The notes under the pieces: generated by a model
The model's input: only the letters and a program-made list of their open reading frames with translations
Databases searched by the model: none
Told to the model about the DNA's origin: nothing
From: Persicitalea jodogahamensis
GTDB lineage: Bacteria > Bacteroidota > Bacteroidia > Cytophagales > Spirosomataceae
Direction of reading: 5' to 3'
NCBI RefSeq assembly: GCF_014651615.1
Contig: NZ_BMXF01000001.1
Location: 1,273,731 to 1,337,730, forward strand
DNA length: 64,000 bases
Program-made: the position numbers and the translations under genes
Part shown: positions 37,778 through 47,104 of the stretch, one piece after another
Layout: each line of letters opens with the position of its first letter
Position numbering within the stretch: position 1 is the stretch's first letter

Positions 37778-39856
37778 ATGCGATCCGAACTTTTCCTGCA
37801 GACTTCCCCCTGGTTCATCTTACTTTGCCTGTTGGCGGGATCGGCTTATGCCTTTTTTCTGTACCAGCCCGAGCCGTCCTGGGGCAAACGGCTTAACGCC
37901 GTTCTGGCTATTCTCCGTGGTACTTTGGTATCGGTGCTATGTTTTTTGCTGCTGGCCCCTTTGGTACGTACCGTGCAGACGACTACCGATAAAGCCAAGG
38001 TAGTGCTGGCGGTCGATAATTCGCAGTCCACGGCGGAGGCCGGAGTAAAGGCCATTCCGGCACTGGAAGAAGCACGCCGGCAACTGACTGCCGAGGGGTA
38101 CGAGGTAAGCATCGAAACACTGAACGCCGACACGCCGCTAACGGAACTCGATTCAGTAAAATTCAACAGCACTCAGACCGACCTGGCATCCATGCTGAGT
38201 ACCGTACGCAGTAATTTTGAGGGACAAAATCTGACGGATGTTATTTTGCTTTCGGATGGCATAGTCAATCAGGGGCTTTCGCCGGCTTACGGTAGTTATC
38301 CGTTTCGGGTACACACAGTAGCCATCGGCGATACCATTCCAAAGCGCGACATCCTGCTGCGAAACGTCTCGGCCAACCGCGTAGCCTACATGGGCAATGA
38401 GTTTCCGATTCAGGTCGATGTGGTGGCCAATGGCCTGGCCGGGCGCAGCACTACGCTCACGCTTAGGCAGGGCGGGAGGGTAGTTGCTACTCAAAACGTG
38501 GTGCTGAATCGCGATGATTACTTTCAGTCGTTTACCTTCACCACATCTTCCAACCAGAAAGGCGTCCAGCATTATACGGTTGAAGTGGGAGGTGTTTCCG
38601 GCGAGTCAAGTACCCAAAACAACCGTCGCGAAGTCTACATAGACATCATCGACGGTCGCGAAAAAATTTTATTGCTGGGACTGGCCCCGCATCCCGACAT
38701 AAAAGCCCTGCGCAGCATCATCGAGCAGAACGAAAATTACGAACTCGATGTAAAGTTGCTCACAACGGCCAACAACCTCAATGAACTGACCGACAAGGCC
38801 TACGATCTTGTTATTTTTCACCAGATACCCGATGCATCAGGTTCTGGCAACCAATTCGTGCAGCGGCTGATGGCCAAAAACACTCCTATGTTTTTTATTC
38901 TGGGAAATCAGTCGGCCATTGGTGCGGTGAATCCTCTGAACCGCACCGTGCAGATTGCGGCTAATCCAGGCCAGTTTGATAAAGTTACCGGCCTGTTCAA
39001 TGGTTCCTTTCAACTCCTGAATCTGGACAACCAGCGACTGGACATACTCGCAAAACTACCGCCGCTGTCGGTCCCGTTCGGCGAGTACCGCCTTTCACCG
39101 GGCAGCGAAGTTGTCCTCTACCAGCGCGTGGGCAGTGTTGCTACTACCAAGCCATTATTGGCCATATCGACGGAAGGCGAGCGAAAAGTGGCTGTGCTCA
39201 CGGGTGAAGGAATCTGGCAGTGGCGGCAGGAAGAATTTGCGCTGACGGAAAAGCAGGACGTAGTGGATGAATTGTTTCAGAAAGTCATTCAACTGCTTTC
39301 GGTCAAAGAGGATAAGCGGAAATTTCGCGTATATCCCGTTAGTGCTGAATTTGATGCCGGCGATCGGGTCACTTTTCAAACGGAGATTTATAACGATATC
39401 TATGAGAAAATTTACGGGCAGGACGTGCGGCTTGATATAACTGACGAGAAAGGAAAAATACAAAATTACACCTATACCTACACCGCTGAGAATCCCCGTT
39501 TCGAGATCAGCGGTTTGCCCGAAGGCGTTTATAAGTACCGCGCTTCCGCTACACTCCGTTCGGGGCTGGAGCAAGTCAGCGGGCAGTTTGTGGTGACAGA
39601 CACCGATCTGGAAGCCCAGAACACCACGGCGGACTTTGGGCTGTTGCGCGAACTTTCGGAGCGCACGGGCGGGCGTTTTGTGCAACCCAGTACGGTGGCA
39701 AGCCTGGTGCAGATTTTGACCAATAACCGGCCGCCGGATCGATTGGACAGTTCGGAACAAATGGCCGAATTGATTCAACTGAAATGGTTGTTCTTCCTGC
39801 TTTTGCTTCTTGCGTCGATTGAGTGGGGACTGCGGAAGTACAGCGGAAGCTATTGA
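37778..39856 (+). CDS. Large VWA-type membrane protein
   Basis: 692 residues from the ATG at 37778 (MRSELFLQTSPWF). Two N-terminal transmembrane helices (~12-28 and ~44-62) precede a von Willebrand A-like domain with an intact MIDAS start DNSQS (D80, S82, S84). A beta-rich middle with repeated Ig-like segments follows, then a glutamine amidotransferase-like region (~300-400, VIFHQIPDASG) and a single C-terminal helix (LKWLFFLLLLLASIEWGL). This layout is common in Bacteroidota membrane proteins of unknown function. Related VWA proteins work with MoxR ATPases, but none is adjacent. Confidence 0.75.
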   Translation: MRSELFLQTSPWFILLCLLAGSAYAFFLYQPEPSWGKRLNAVLAILRGTLVSVLCFLLLAPLVRTVQTTTDKAKVVLAVDNSQSTAEAGVKAIPALEEARRQLTAEGYEVSIETLNADTPLTELDSVKFNSTQTDLASMLSTVRSNFEGQNLTDVILLSDGIVNQGLSPAYGSYPFRVHTVAIGDTIPKRDILLRNVSANRVAYMGNEFPIQVDVVANGLAGRSTTLTLRQGGRVVATQNVVLNRDDYFQSFTFTTSSNQKGVQHYTVEVGGVSGESSTQNNRREVYIDIIDGREKILLLGLAPHPDIKALRSIIEQNENYELDVKLLTTANNLNELTDKAYDLVIFHQIPDASGSGNQFVQRLMAKNTPMFFILGNQSAIGAVNPLNRTVQIAANPGQFDKVTGLFNGSFQLLNLDNQRLDILAKLPPLSVPFGEYRLSPGSEVVLYQRVGSVATTKPLLAISTEGERKVAVLTGEGIWQWRQEEFALTEKQDVVDELFQKVIQLLSVKEDKRKFRVYPVSAEFDAGDRVTFQTEIYNDIYEKIYGQDVRLDITDEKGKIQNYTYTYTAENPRFEISGLPEGVYKYRASATLRSGLEQVSGQFVVTDTDLEAQNTTADFGLLRELSERTGGRFVQPSTVASLVQILTNNRPPDRLDSSEQMAELIQLKWLFFLLLLLASIEWGLRKYSGSY

Positions 39857-39864
39857 GCCTGGCA

Positions 39865-40773
39865 ATGAAGAGGTTTGTACTCTCTACATGCATCGCTCTG
39901 TACCTTACGGTCCTTTATGCAAACCTTGGTTCCGCTCAAAATGCTGAATCGGACAGTGCCACTTTTCAGAAACCCAACTACCGCCTGCTGCATGGAATGT
40001 TTGCGGCCCAAACCGCCTTGTATGCCGGGACAATCTACGGCCTGAGTAAAGCCTGGTACAACGATCCGCTCACCGATTTTCGGATTGCTGACGACTCACA
40101 CGAATGGATGCAAATAGACAAAGTAGGGCATGTGTTCTCCTCCTACCAGATATGCCGCCACACGACGGAGCTTTACAAGAAGACCGGTATCACCAAAAAG
40201 CAGGCAGTCATTTACGGAGCCATTTCCGGCTTTTTTTTTCAAACCCCAATAGAAATTCTCGACGGATTTTCACCCGACTACGGTTTTTCTCCGGGCGATA
40301 TGGCCGCTAATCTGGTAGGGCCTGCATTATTTGCGGGGCAATACGCGATGTGGGACGAAGTCAGGATCGTGCCGAAATATTCTTTTCATTTCACACCCCT
40401 GGCAGCGGTGCGGCCCGAGTTGCTGGGACGGAAGAAAACAGAACAGTGGCTCAAAGACTACAATGGGCAAACCTATTGGTTTTCGGCCAGCCCGCGCTCT
40501 TTTGCGCCGGGTTCCGGCTGGCCGGCCTGGTTGTGTTTCTCGGTTGGTTACGGCATCCAGGATATGGTTGCTGCCGAAATCGATCAAAGTACAGACTTGG
40601 GATATCGGCCTTACCGTCAATACTACCTTTCGGTTGATATAGATTTTACCAAAATAAAGACCCGTAGCCGACTCGTCAAATCGCTTGCGTTTTTGCTCAA
40701 CTCGTTGAAAATCCCGGCGCCTGCGATTGCGTTGTCCAAAAAAGGAGTAGCGTTCAAGCCGTTGTATTTTTAG
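39865..40773 (+). CDS. DUF2279 (YfiM-like) exported protein
   Basis: 302 residues from the ATG at 39865, which gives a clear signal peptide (MKRFVLSTCIALYLTVLYANLGSAQN). DUF2279 signatures include HEWMQIDKVGHVFSSYQ and a GAISGFFFQTPIEILDGFSPDYGFSPGDMAANLVG segment with conserved acidic residues. YfiM-like proteins are predicted outer-membrane or lipid-associated, without a known role. The start is 8 nt after the VWA gene stop, so they probably share a transcript. Confidence 0.78.
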   Translation: MKRFVLSTCIALYLTVLYANLGSAQNAESDSATFQKPNYRLLHGMFAAQTALYAGTIYGLSKAWYNDPLTDFRIADDSHEWMQIDKVGHVFSSYQICRHTTELYKKTGITKKQAVIYGAISGFFFQTPIEILDGFSPDYGFSPGDMAANLVGPALFAGQYAMWDEVRIVPKYSFHFTPLAAVRPELLGRKKTEQWLKDYNGQTYWFSASPRSFAPGSGWPAWLCFSVGYGIQDMVAAEIDQSTDLGYRPYRQYYLSVDIDFTKIKTRSRLVKSLAFLLNSLKIPAPAIALSKKGVAFKPLYF

Positions 40774-40847
40774 TCATTGATTAGGTGTCCTCGGCGCCAA
40801 AATTTTATCAATTTAACACATCCACAACTCAACAAATCCCCAGAAAA

Positions 40848-41855
40848 ATGAACATAGGCGATAAAGTAAGACTGTTGCGCGACAAAGAAGAAGGAATCGT
40901 TTACGCGTTCCTGCCCGGCAATATTGTAGAAATAGAAATAGAAGAAGGCTTTCGCATCCCCGTTCTTCGCTCGGAGGTAGTTTCAGTGTCACCGATGGAA
41001 AGCCAGCGTTTGAAGCCTGCCGAATCGGCAGGTGGTAGTTTTGCCAGGAAACAGGAAGAGTTTCCGACGTTCAGCCGGAAGGCCCCTTTTGCTGAAAAAG
41101 GCATTTATATGGCGTTTGTACCTGTCAACGATCTGGAGCTCACGGTACACCTGATCAACAATTCAGATTGGGCCCTGCCATTCACAGTGTATCAGGATTC
41201 GGCCGGAAGGCAGGCGGGGCTTGCGTCGGGGGTACTTAGCCCACGCACCAACCAGCGACTGACCGACCTGCTGACAAAAGACATCGAGCAGTGGCCGATT
41301 TTTGAAGTGCAGGCGCTGTACTTCCGGGAGGGAAGCAGCGACATCAAGCCGCCGTTCCACAAGCGGCTTCGTTGTCGGGTGCAGTCTTTTTATAAAAAAA
41401 AGCAACAGGTACCCGTGCTGGCAAAGGAAGGCTACGTCTATCAGCTTGATGAAGAAAACGTAGCCGGTCCCGTTACACCGGATGTGCCGCCCAAACCATC
41501 GAGCGTCACAGCATCGGAGTTACGGGAGCGGATGCTCTCGCCGGAATCAACTACGTCGCATAAAGTAGAAACGCCCCAAGCCGTGGTAGATTTACACCTG
41601 GAAAAATTAAGTCCAATACCTGATGCCGTGTCAAATGCCGACAAGCTTAAGTTGCAGCTCGCGACTTTTGAACGGCAGCTGGAAAATGCTATCGCGGCGG
41701 GCCTGGACGAAATCACGTTCATCCACGGAGCTGGAAGTGGCGTGCTGCGGCAGGAGATTCACCGTCGTTTGAGTCAGCACAAAAACGTGCAGTTCTTCGA
41801 GGACGCCCAGAAGGAGAAATTTGGTTACGGTGCCACTTTTGCCAAGATAAAGTAA
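40848..41855 (+). CDS. DUF2027-Smr domain protein
   Basis: 335 residues from the ATG at 40848 (MNIGDKVRLLRDKEEGIVY). An N-terminal KOW-like segment and a DUF2027 region (~1-210) are followed by a linker and a C-terminal Smr domain (~245-335) with AVVDLHLEKL, ITFIHGAGSGVLRQEIHRRL and YGATFAKIK. Smr domains are nicking endonucleases (MutS2) or ribosome-collision sensors. The DLH and HGxGxGxLR motifs are intact. This domain pair is typical of Bacteroidota. The DUF4403 gene starts 4 nt after its stop. Confidence 0.82.
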   Translation: MNIGDKVRLLRDKEEGIVYAFLPGNIVEIEIEEGFRIPVLRSEVVSVSPMESQRLKPAESAGGSFARKQEEFPTFSRKAPFAEKGIYMAFVPVNDLELTVHLINNSDWALPFTVYQDSAGRQAGLASGVLSPRTNQRLTDLLTKDIEQWPIFEVQALYFREGSSDIKPPFHKRLRCRVQSFYKKKQQVPVLAKEGYVYQLDEENVAGPVTPDVPPKPSSVTASELRERMLSPESTTSHKVETPQAVVDLHLEKLSPIPDAVSNADKLKLQLATFERQLENAIAAGLDEITFIHGAGSGVLRQEIHRRLSQHKNVQFFEDAQKEKFGYGATFAKIK

Positions 41856-41859
41856 ATTC

Positions 41860-43293
41860 GTGAAACGATTTTTGCCCTTACGTCCGGTACTGTACTTACT
41901 TTTAAGTTTAGTGTTGGGTCAATGCAGGCCCTCCGCACCGGACCAACCCGCTGCCCCCATAGAAAAATACCTTTACTCCGATATGCAGCTACAGGACGAA
42001 AAACATCTTTCCTCGATAAATATTCCGGTTGAAATGCCTCTTATCGAGATGGAACGGCAGATCAATGCCCAATTGAATGGGTTGATCTATGAGGACAACA
42101 GCTACGACGACTTCGATACTGACAATCTGAAGGCAAAGGTGTGGAAGATGAGCCCGATCAAAGTGCAGGCCGTCGATTCCACCTTTTTGTTTGAGGTGCC
42201 GCTGAAAATCTGGGTAAGCGTACGCTATGAGAGCAGTCCGCTTGGATTCAAAATATCTGGCACAAAAGATACTGAGTTTGCCATTCGTCTGCGCTTCCTT
42301 TCTGACATCGGCGTATCGCCCGACTGGCAGGTGACAACCCACACTCGTGTGGATAGCTATGACTGGATCACTGAACCTAGTATTCGGGTAGTGGGGCTGA
42401 ATATCCCCATAAAGTCGATGGTCAGCCGGATGCTGGGGCGGAATTTTGAAAAGATAACGAAGGCCATCGACGAGCAGGTAGCCGGGACGATTGAACTCAG
42501 AAAGTACGTCCGCCAGGCATGGGAGCTGGCCCGGAGGCCAGTATTAATGTCCAGAGAATATGATACTTGGCTGGTGATAGTCCCTACCTCGGCAATGATG
42601 ACGCCGCTGGTAGTTAAAAACAATATTCTGCGAACGAGCATCGGGATCAGAGGCTACACGCAGACCGTGACTTCGGCAGAGGAACCCGAAATCAGGGAAA
42701 ATAGCCAACTGCCCAACCTGCTGGTTGTGGATAAAATGCCGCAGGAGTTCAAGGTGGGGCTCATCAGTGTGATTCCTTATAAGGAAGCTACCCGGCTGGC
42801 AAAGGCTAAGTTCATTGGAGAGAAGTATTCCTTCAACAATGGCAGTTACTCTGTAGAGGTCACTAATCTCGAAATGTACGGTCAGGATGAATTTCTGATT
42901 ATCAAAGCGGGATTGAAAGGTAGTCTGAACGGAATAATTTATCTGAGAGGAATTCCCCACTATGACCCTGAAACTAAAAACCTTTCCCTGAAAGACCTGG
43001 ATTATGACCTGGATACCCGAAACGTAATTTTCAAAACCGCTGGTTGGCTCTTGCAGAGCAAATTTAGCAAGATGCTGGAGAAACAGTTTGTGTTCCCGGT
43101 AGGAGGGCAAATTGAAGAAGCAAGACAGAGTATTCAGAAAACCCTGCAAAACAATGTGTTGGCCAAAGGCGTGACGTTGAACGGTACGATATCGGAAATT
43201 GCACCCGACCGGGTGTACCTCACGCCCGAAAACATATACGCTGTCGTGTTTGCCAAAGGGCGCGTTGCTTTAAAAGTGGAAGGATTACTTTAA
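41860..43293 (+). CDS. DUF4403 family exported protein
   Basis: 477 residues from a GTG start. The N-terminus is a signal peptide (FLPLRPVLYLLLSLVLGQC); the cysteine could be lipidated, although Gln at -1 is unusual for a lipobox. The rest is the DUF4403 fold, with SINIPVEMPLIEMERQINAQL near the start and repeated beta-strand pairs (IKVQAVDSTFLFEVPLKIWV ... ITKAIDEQVAGTIELRKYV). The family resembles lipid-binding tubular (BPI/TULIP-like) proteins, so an envelope role is plausible but unproven. Confidence 0.8.
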   Translation: MKRFLPLRPVLYLLLSLVLGQCRPSAPDQPAAPIEKYLYSDMQLQDEKHLSSINIPVEMPLIEMERQINAQLNGLIYEDNSYDDFDTDNLKAKVWKMSPIKVQAVDSTFLFEVPLKIWVSVRYESSPLGFKISGTKDTEFAIRLRFLSDIGVSPDWQVTTHTRVDSYDWITEPSIRVVGLNIPIKSMVSRMLGRNFEKITKAIDEQVAGTIELRKYVRQAWELARRPVLMSREYDTWLVIVPTSAMMTPLVVKNNILRTSIGIRGYTQTVTSAEEPEIRENSQLPNLLVVDKMPQEFKVGLISVIPYKEATRLAKAKFIGEKYSFNNGSYSVEVTNLEMYGQDEFLIIKAGLKGSLNGIIYLRGIPHYDPETKNLSLKDLDYDLDTRNVIFKTAGWLLQSKFSKMLEKQFVFPVGGQIEEARQSIQKTLQNNVLAKGVTLNGTISEIAPDRVYLTPENIYAVVFAKGRVALKVEGLL

Positions 43294-43385
43294 ATAATGC
43301 CGGGAATGGCTTTTTTACGGAGAATCCAGGCGTTAAATTTTGCTATTAATGCCAGACCGGCTGCCTTTCAATGCAAAGTATTTCT

Positions 43386-43393
43386 TAGCTTTG
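43386..43393 (+). promoter_or_regulatory. Possible -7 promoter element of rnpB
   Basis: TAGCTTTG fits TAnnTTTG and lies about 7 nt ahead of the inferred 5' end of RNase P RNA, the spacing expected for a transcription start. The -33 region has no exact TTG. Confidence 0.45.
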
Positions 43394-43399
43394 CGCCAA

Positions 43400-43806
43400 C
43401 CGAAACAGGGTAAGCCGTCCTATCGCTCCGGTAGAAGTACCGGGGAGGAAAGTCCGGGCAGTGCAGGGCACCGTACTTCCTAACGGGAAGGCGGCAGACG
43501 GGTGACGGTCTGCCGACAGCCAGTGCCACAGAAAAGATACCGCCTGGCATAATTTTTATGTTCGGGTAAGGGTGAAAAGGTGGGGTAAGGGCCCACCGTC
43601 CCGCTGGTGACAGGGGGAGCGAGGTAAACCTTACGGACTGAAAGACCAAATAGGTGCCGGCCAGAAGCGGCCCGCTTCGGTTCCGGCTAGTTCGGAACGT
43701 CGGCATGGGTAGGTCGTTAGAGGCTGCGGGTGACCGTAGTTCGAGATAAATGATAGGAGTTTCGGCCACGTGCCGGAAAACAGAACCCGGCTTACAGGCT
43801 TGCTTT
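43400..43806 (+). ncRNA. rnpB: RNase P RNA (class A)
   Basis: Catalytic RNA that matures tRNA 5' ends. Class A hallmarks are visible: GAGGAAAGTCCGGGC (43444-43458) and ACAGAA followed by GATACCGCC (CR-II/III), and the 3' core AGAACCCGGCTTACAGGC near 43782. The terminal helix P1 forms between GTAAGCCG (43410-43417) and CGGCTTAC (43788-43795). A T run follows at 43804. Exact ends are approximate. This RNA fills most of the 586-nt gap between the DUF4403 and OmpA genes; the flanks (43294-43385 and 43807-43879) hold nothing else recognisable. Confidence 0.93.
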
Positions 43807-43879
43807 TTTTCGGTTTTTTATTTAAAAAGAATTTTATAAAATTTGGCTTTTATTAGAATCACATCAACTGGTGTTTCCC

Positions 43880-45376
43880 ATGAATAAGAAAAACCTTTAC
43901 ATTTCTCTAATCTTATCGGCGTTGTGCTTTTCGTCTGCTTCTGCCCAGAACCGCAGCTACGAAGGCCCCAACAAAATGAACACCTGGTCCATTACCGGTT
44001 ACGGTGGTATTACCCGTTTCTTTGGTGACCTCAAGCAGTATGATTTCAAGCGTGGCCCAGGAGAGTCACTTACCGGTGGTTTCGGTCTTTCTCTCAATAA
44101 GCAGTTAACTCCTATTTTTGGTACTCAGATCACGGCCTGGAATGGCTGGTTGCAGGGCTCCAAGCTGGGTTACCAAAGCCAGATCACGGGTGATGTGCGT
44201 GATCTTCGCTTCGAGAGCCCCTCGTTCGTGCAGGTAACGCTGGATGGAACCATGAACATTAACCGTCTGCTGTTTGGGCAGGATAAACTGCGCCGTTGGA
44301 AATTTGACGCACGTGGTGGTTTTGGTATCATCTATTATCACACTGAGGTTTTCGATCTTAATAGCGGTGCCCTTCTGCTTTCTTCCAACACTGAGGGTAG
44401 TTCCAAAACGGCGGGAACCTGGGAGCGCAACGGCTCCATCTATACCCGTGAATGGGTGGTGCCCCTGGGCATGGACATCCATTATGAGGTTTCTCCCCGC
44501 ATTGACCTGGGACTATCTTTTGCCATTAACCATGTATTGACTGAGAAGCTCGACCTTACGGCCAGTAGCCTGACTAACCACGCAACCTCTACGGGCATCT
44601 TTACGTTCATCAAAGGCGATTCTGAGCTGGACAAATGGGGATACGGTGCCATCGCACTGACCTATAAGTTGGGTAAGAACGCTGTAATGTCAAAAGACGG
44701 TAAGTATGACGCTTCGAGCGGTCGCTACCACTTGCGTTGGGCTGATCCCAAATCACTCATTCCGCTGCCTTATAATCCAACGATGGATGATGCGGACTCG
44801 ATCGCAAAAGCAAACATGCCTAAGCCCGTCGATCCACGCCTTTATACCGACTCCGATGGTGACGGCGTAGCCGACCTCTTCGATAAGGAGCCAAACACTC
44901 CTGCCGGTAGTGTAGTGTCGGGCGGAGGCGTAGCCATGGACATCGATAAGTACATCATGGATGCCATCAAGAACAACCTTCCAAAGGACGAGTGCGAAGC
45001 CCTATTCAGTAACATTGAGTTTGATACCGACAAGGCAACGATCCGCAATGCCTCGGAAGAGACGCTCCGTAAAGTGGTCGAACTGCTCAACATGCGTCCC
45101 AACTGCCGCATCGTACTGGTGGGACATGCAGATGCCCGGGCATCTTATGGCTACAACATGAACCTGTCGCGTCGTCGCGTGGAGTCCGCCAAGCGTTTCA
45201 TTTTACGGGCCGGTTTGTCTGATCCGAGCCGCCTGCTCGTAGAGTACTTTGGTGAGTATCGCCCGCTGGCAGAGAACACAACGCCCGAAGGGCTTCAGGC
45301 CAACCGTCGTGTTGAGATCAAGATTATGCCAAACAACACCCTGCGGTCAACCTATCCAGCTGGGTTCAGAAGGTAA
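43880..45376 (+). CDS. OmpA-family outer membrane protein
   Basis: 498 residues from the ATG at 43880, giving a signal peptide (MNKKNLYISLILSALCFSSASA). The N-terminal ~290 residues look like an eight-stranded beta-barrel-type region (ITGYGGITRFFGDLKQYD ...). A thrombospondin-3-like calcium motif (DSDGDGVADLFDKEPN) follows, then a C-terminal OmpA domain (~372-490) with IEFDTDKATIRNAS, LVGHADARASYGYNMNLSRRR and NRRVEIKI, which binds peptidoglycan. It should anchor the outer membrane to the wall. A strong terminator follows. Confidence 0.9.
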   Translation: MNKKNLYISLILSALCFSSASAQNRSYEGPNKMNTWSITGYGGITRFFGDLKQYDFKRGPGESLTGGFGLSLNKQLTPIFGTQITAWNGWLQGSKLGYQSQITGDVRDLRFESPSFVQVTLDGTMNINRLLFGQDKLRRWKFDARGGFGIIYYHTEVFDLNSGALLLSSNTEGSSKTAGTWERNGSIYTREWVVPLGMDIHYEVSPRIDLGLSFAINHVLTEKLDLTASSLTNHATSTGIFTFIKGDSELDKWGYGAIALTYKLGKNAVMSKDGKYDASSGRYHLRWADPKSLIPLPYNPTMDDADSIAKANMPKPVDPRLYTDSDGDGVADLFDKEPNTPAGSVVSGGGVAMDIDKYIMDAIKNNLPKDECEALFSNIEFDTDKATIRNASEETLRKVVELLNMRPNCRIVLVGHADARASYGYNMNLSRRRVESAKRFILRAGLSDPSRLLVEYFGEYRPLAENTTPEGLQANRRVEIKIMPNNTLRSTYPAGFRR

Positions 45377-45396
45377 TCTCTTAAATATTTTCATAG

Positions 45397-45429
45397 AAAA
45401 GAGCGAAACCAGATTGGTTTCGCTCTTTT
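45397..45429 (+). terminator. Hairpin terminator after the OmpA-family gene
   Basis: Arms 45397-45410 and 45416-45429 pair perfectly (AAAAGAGCGAAACC/GGTTTCGCTCTTTT) around a 5-nt loop, followed by more T's. Confidence 0.88.
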
Positions 45430-45475
45430 TTTGGTTAAATGAAATATTTCTCCATAAAAAATTGCTAAGTTTGCA

Positions 45476-45483
45476 CCCTATTT
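45476..45483 (+). promoter_or_regulatory. Possible -7 promoter element of the rpsP-rimM-trmD group
   Basis: TAAGTTTG fits TAnnTTTG, 44 nt upstream of the rpsP ATG and just after a terminator, so a promoter is expected here. No clean -33 TTG. Confidence 0.45.
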
Positions 45484-45527
45484 GAAACGCAGGGACGAGA
45501 TCCCTCACTTAAAACCATACAACTGTA

Positions 45528-46430
45528 ATGGCAGTAAAAATTAGATTAGCGCGTCGAGGACGCAAAAAGTTAGCGATGTACGACATCGTGATAGCGGACG
45601 CCCGGGCTCCCCGTGACGGACGTTTTATCGAGAAGATTGGTACCTACGATCCTAATAAGAATCCGGCATCAGTAGATTTACAAACGGATCGGGCGGTGGA
45701 TTGGTTGCTGAAAGGCGCTCAACCTACCGACACTGCCCGCTCGATATTGCACCATGAAGGCGTAATGCTTCGCAAGCACTTGCAGGTCGGTGTAATCAAA
45801 GGAGCGGTGACGCAGGAAGATGCTGACGCACGTTTTGAAGAATGGAAAAATATGAAGGCCGAGAAAACTGCCGCTAAGGTTGAGTCTCTCAGCACGAAGA
45901 AATCTTCAGAAAAAGCCCAGAAGCTTGATGCAGAGCGTAAAGTAAATCAGGCTCGTGTCGAAGCGATTGTTAAGAAGAATACCCCACCTGCTCCTGAACC
46001 CGCTGAGGAAGAAACTCCTGCCACGGAAGAAGTTGTTGCCGAGGCTGAAGAAACTACCCCGGTTGCGGAAGAGCCCGCTGCCAAGGCAGAGGAAGCTCCT
46101 GCTCCGGTAGCTGAAGAGCCTGCCGCGAAAGCCGAAGAAGCTGCTCCGGCCGCTGAAGAACCTGCTGCAAAGGCTGAGGATAAGAAAGAGGAAGATTCTG
46201 CTCCGAAGGAGTCAGAGTCTATCATCGACAAAATATCCGAAGCAGCAAGTGGCGTAGTTGACTCAGTGAAAGAAACTGCCACCGATGCCGCTATTGCGGT
46301 AGCAGAGAAGGTAGCGGAAGTTACGGAGGATGTTAGCGAAAGTGCTGAAGAAACTGCAAACAAACTGGAGGCTTCCAAAGAAGAGGACTCTGCCAAAGAA
46401 GACGGTTCCGAGGAAGAAAAGAAAGCCTGA
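45528..46430 (+). CDS. rpsP: 30S ribosomal protein S16 with a long acidic C-terminal tail
   Basis: 300 residues against about 80-90 for a bacterial S16. The conserved S16 core is residues 1-~85 ([38 protein letters not shown] split by the usual loops; KIGTYDP and [11 protein letters not shown]). A helical stretch with [19 protein letters not shown] follows, then an Ala/Pro/Glu-rich repeat region (~155-218) with EEPAAKAE three times (181-188, 196-203, 210-217), and an amphipathic, LEA-like helix (~230-282). Bacteroidota S16 proteins often carry an acidic tail; the length and the two-part character here are notable. It heads rpsP-rimM-trmD. Confidence 0.9.
   Translation: MAVKIRLARRGRKKLAMYDIVIADARAPRDGRFIEKIGTYDPNKNPASVDLQTDRAVDWLLKGAQPTDTARSILHHEGVMLRKHLQVGVIKGAVTQEDADARFEEWKNMKAEKTAAKVESLSTKKSSEKAQKLDAERKVNQARVEAIVKKNTPPAPEPAEEETPATEEVVAEAEETTPVAEEPAAKAEEAPAPVAEEPAAKAEEAAPAAEEPAAKAEDKKEEDSAPKESESIIDKISEAASGVVDSVKETATDAAIAVAEKVAEVTEDVSESAEETANKLEASKEEDSAKEDGSEEEKKA
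46068..46178 (+). repeat. Coding tandem repeat in the S16 tail
   Basis: Three copies of an imperfect ~15-residue unit beginning EEPAAKAE, encoded by about 43-45 nt each. The region can change length by slipped-strand pairing without breaking the reading frame. Confidence 0.7.
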
Positions 46431-46465
46431 GGCCTCTCCGAAAGCGAACAAAATTAAGACCATTT

Positions 46466-46500
46466 CCACGAGCCTGTCGGTATTCCGCGCAGGCTCGTGG
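46466..46500 (+). terminator. Hairpin between rpsP and rimM, possible attenuator
   Basis: Outer arms 46466-46476 and 46490-46500 (CCACGAGCCTG/CAGGCTCGTGG) pair perfectly, and a second small stem CGG/CCG closes a TATT loop inside. The following TGTTTTA is a weak T tract. rimM begins 40 nt later with no new promoter visible, so partial termination would lower rimM-trmD output relative to rpsP. Confidence 0.5.
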
Positions 46501-46540
46501 TGTTTTACGATAGTGTTTCATAGTCAAAAAAATTAACGAA

Positions 46541-47104
46541 TTGACACAGGACGACTGCTACTTACTGGGCTATATCGTGAAGAGTCACGGTACCAAGGGC
46601 CAACTCGTGTTTCACCTTGATGTGGACTATCCCGAGGAATACGAAGAATTGGAATCCGTTTTCTTAGAAATAAAGGGAGACCTGATTCCTTACTTTGTTG
46701 AGAGTTTCAATCTGCAGAAAAAGGGGCGGTCCATCGTTCAATTGGAAGGAGTGGATACGATGGAGAAAGCCCTGGCTCTGGTTGGCACGTCATTGTTCAT
46801 GCCACTCGAGACCCTCGAAGAGCTGGATGACGAAGGATTTTATTACCATGAAATTCAGGGATTTGAAGTTTTGGATGAAAATTTGGGTGCATTAGGTACC
46901 GTGAGGGAAGTGTACTCGGTAGCCACCCAAAACCTCATCGCGCTCGATTACCAGGGGAGCGAAGTATTGATACCCATTGTGGATGGTATCGTATTGAAAG
47001 CCGATCGGAAGAAAAAACAAGTACTGGTGAGCCTTCCTGAAGGGCTTCTGGAAGTTTATACCGGAGGGGCTGACGACGAGAAAGACGGGGACGATGAGGA
47101 TTGA
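46541..47104 (+). CDS. rimM: Ribosome maturation factor RimM
   Basis: 187 residues from a TTG start ([25 protein letters not shown]). RimM binds S19 and assists maturation of the 30S head. The N-terminal RimM domain includes [13 protein letters not shown] (~10-22) and the C-terminal PRC-barrel-like domain includes [14 protein letters not shown] (~97-110), [16 protein letters not shown] and a variant of the IPxxxxIV motif. The gene overlaps trmD by 11 nt. The acidic tail ([10 protein letters not shown]) is unusual. Confidence 0.9.
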   Translation: MTQDDCYLLGYIVKSHGTKGQLVFHLDVDYPEEYEELESVFLEIKGDLIPYFVESFNLQKKGRSIVQLEGVDTMEKALALVGTSLFMPLETLEELDDEGFYYHEIQGFEVLDENLGALGTVREVYSVATQNLIALDYQGSEVLIPIVDGIVLKADRKKKQVLVSLPEGLLEVYTGGADDEKDGDDED

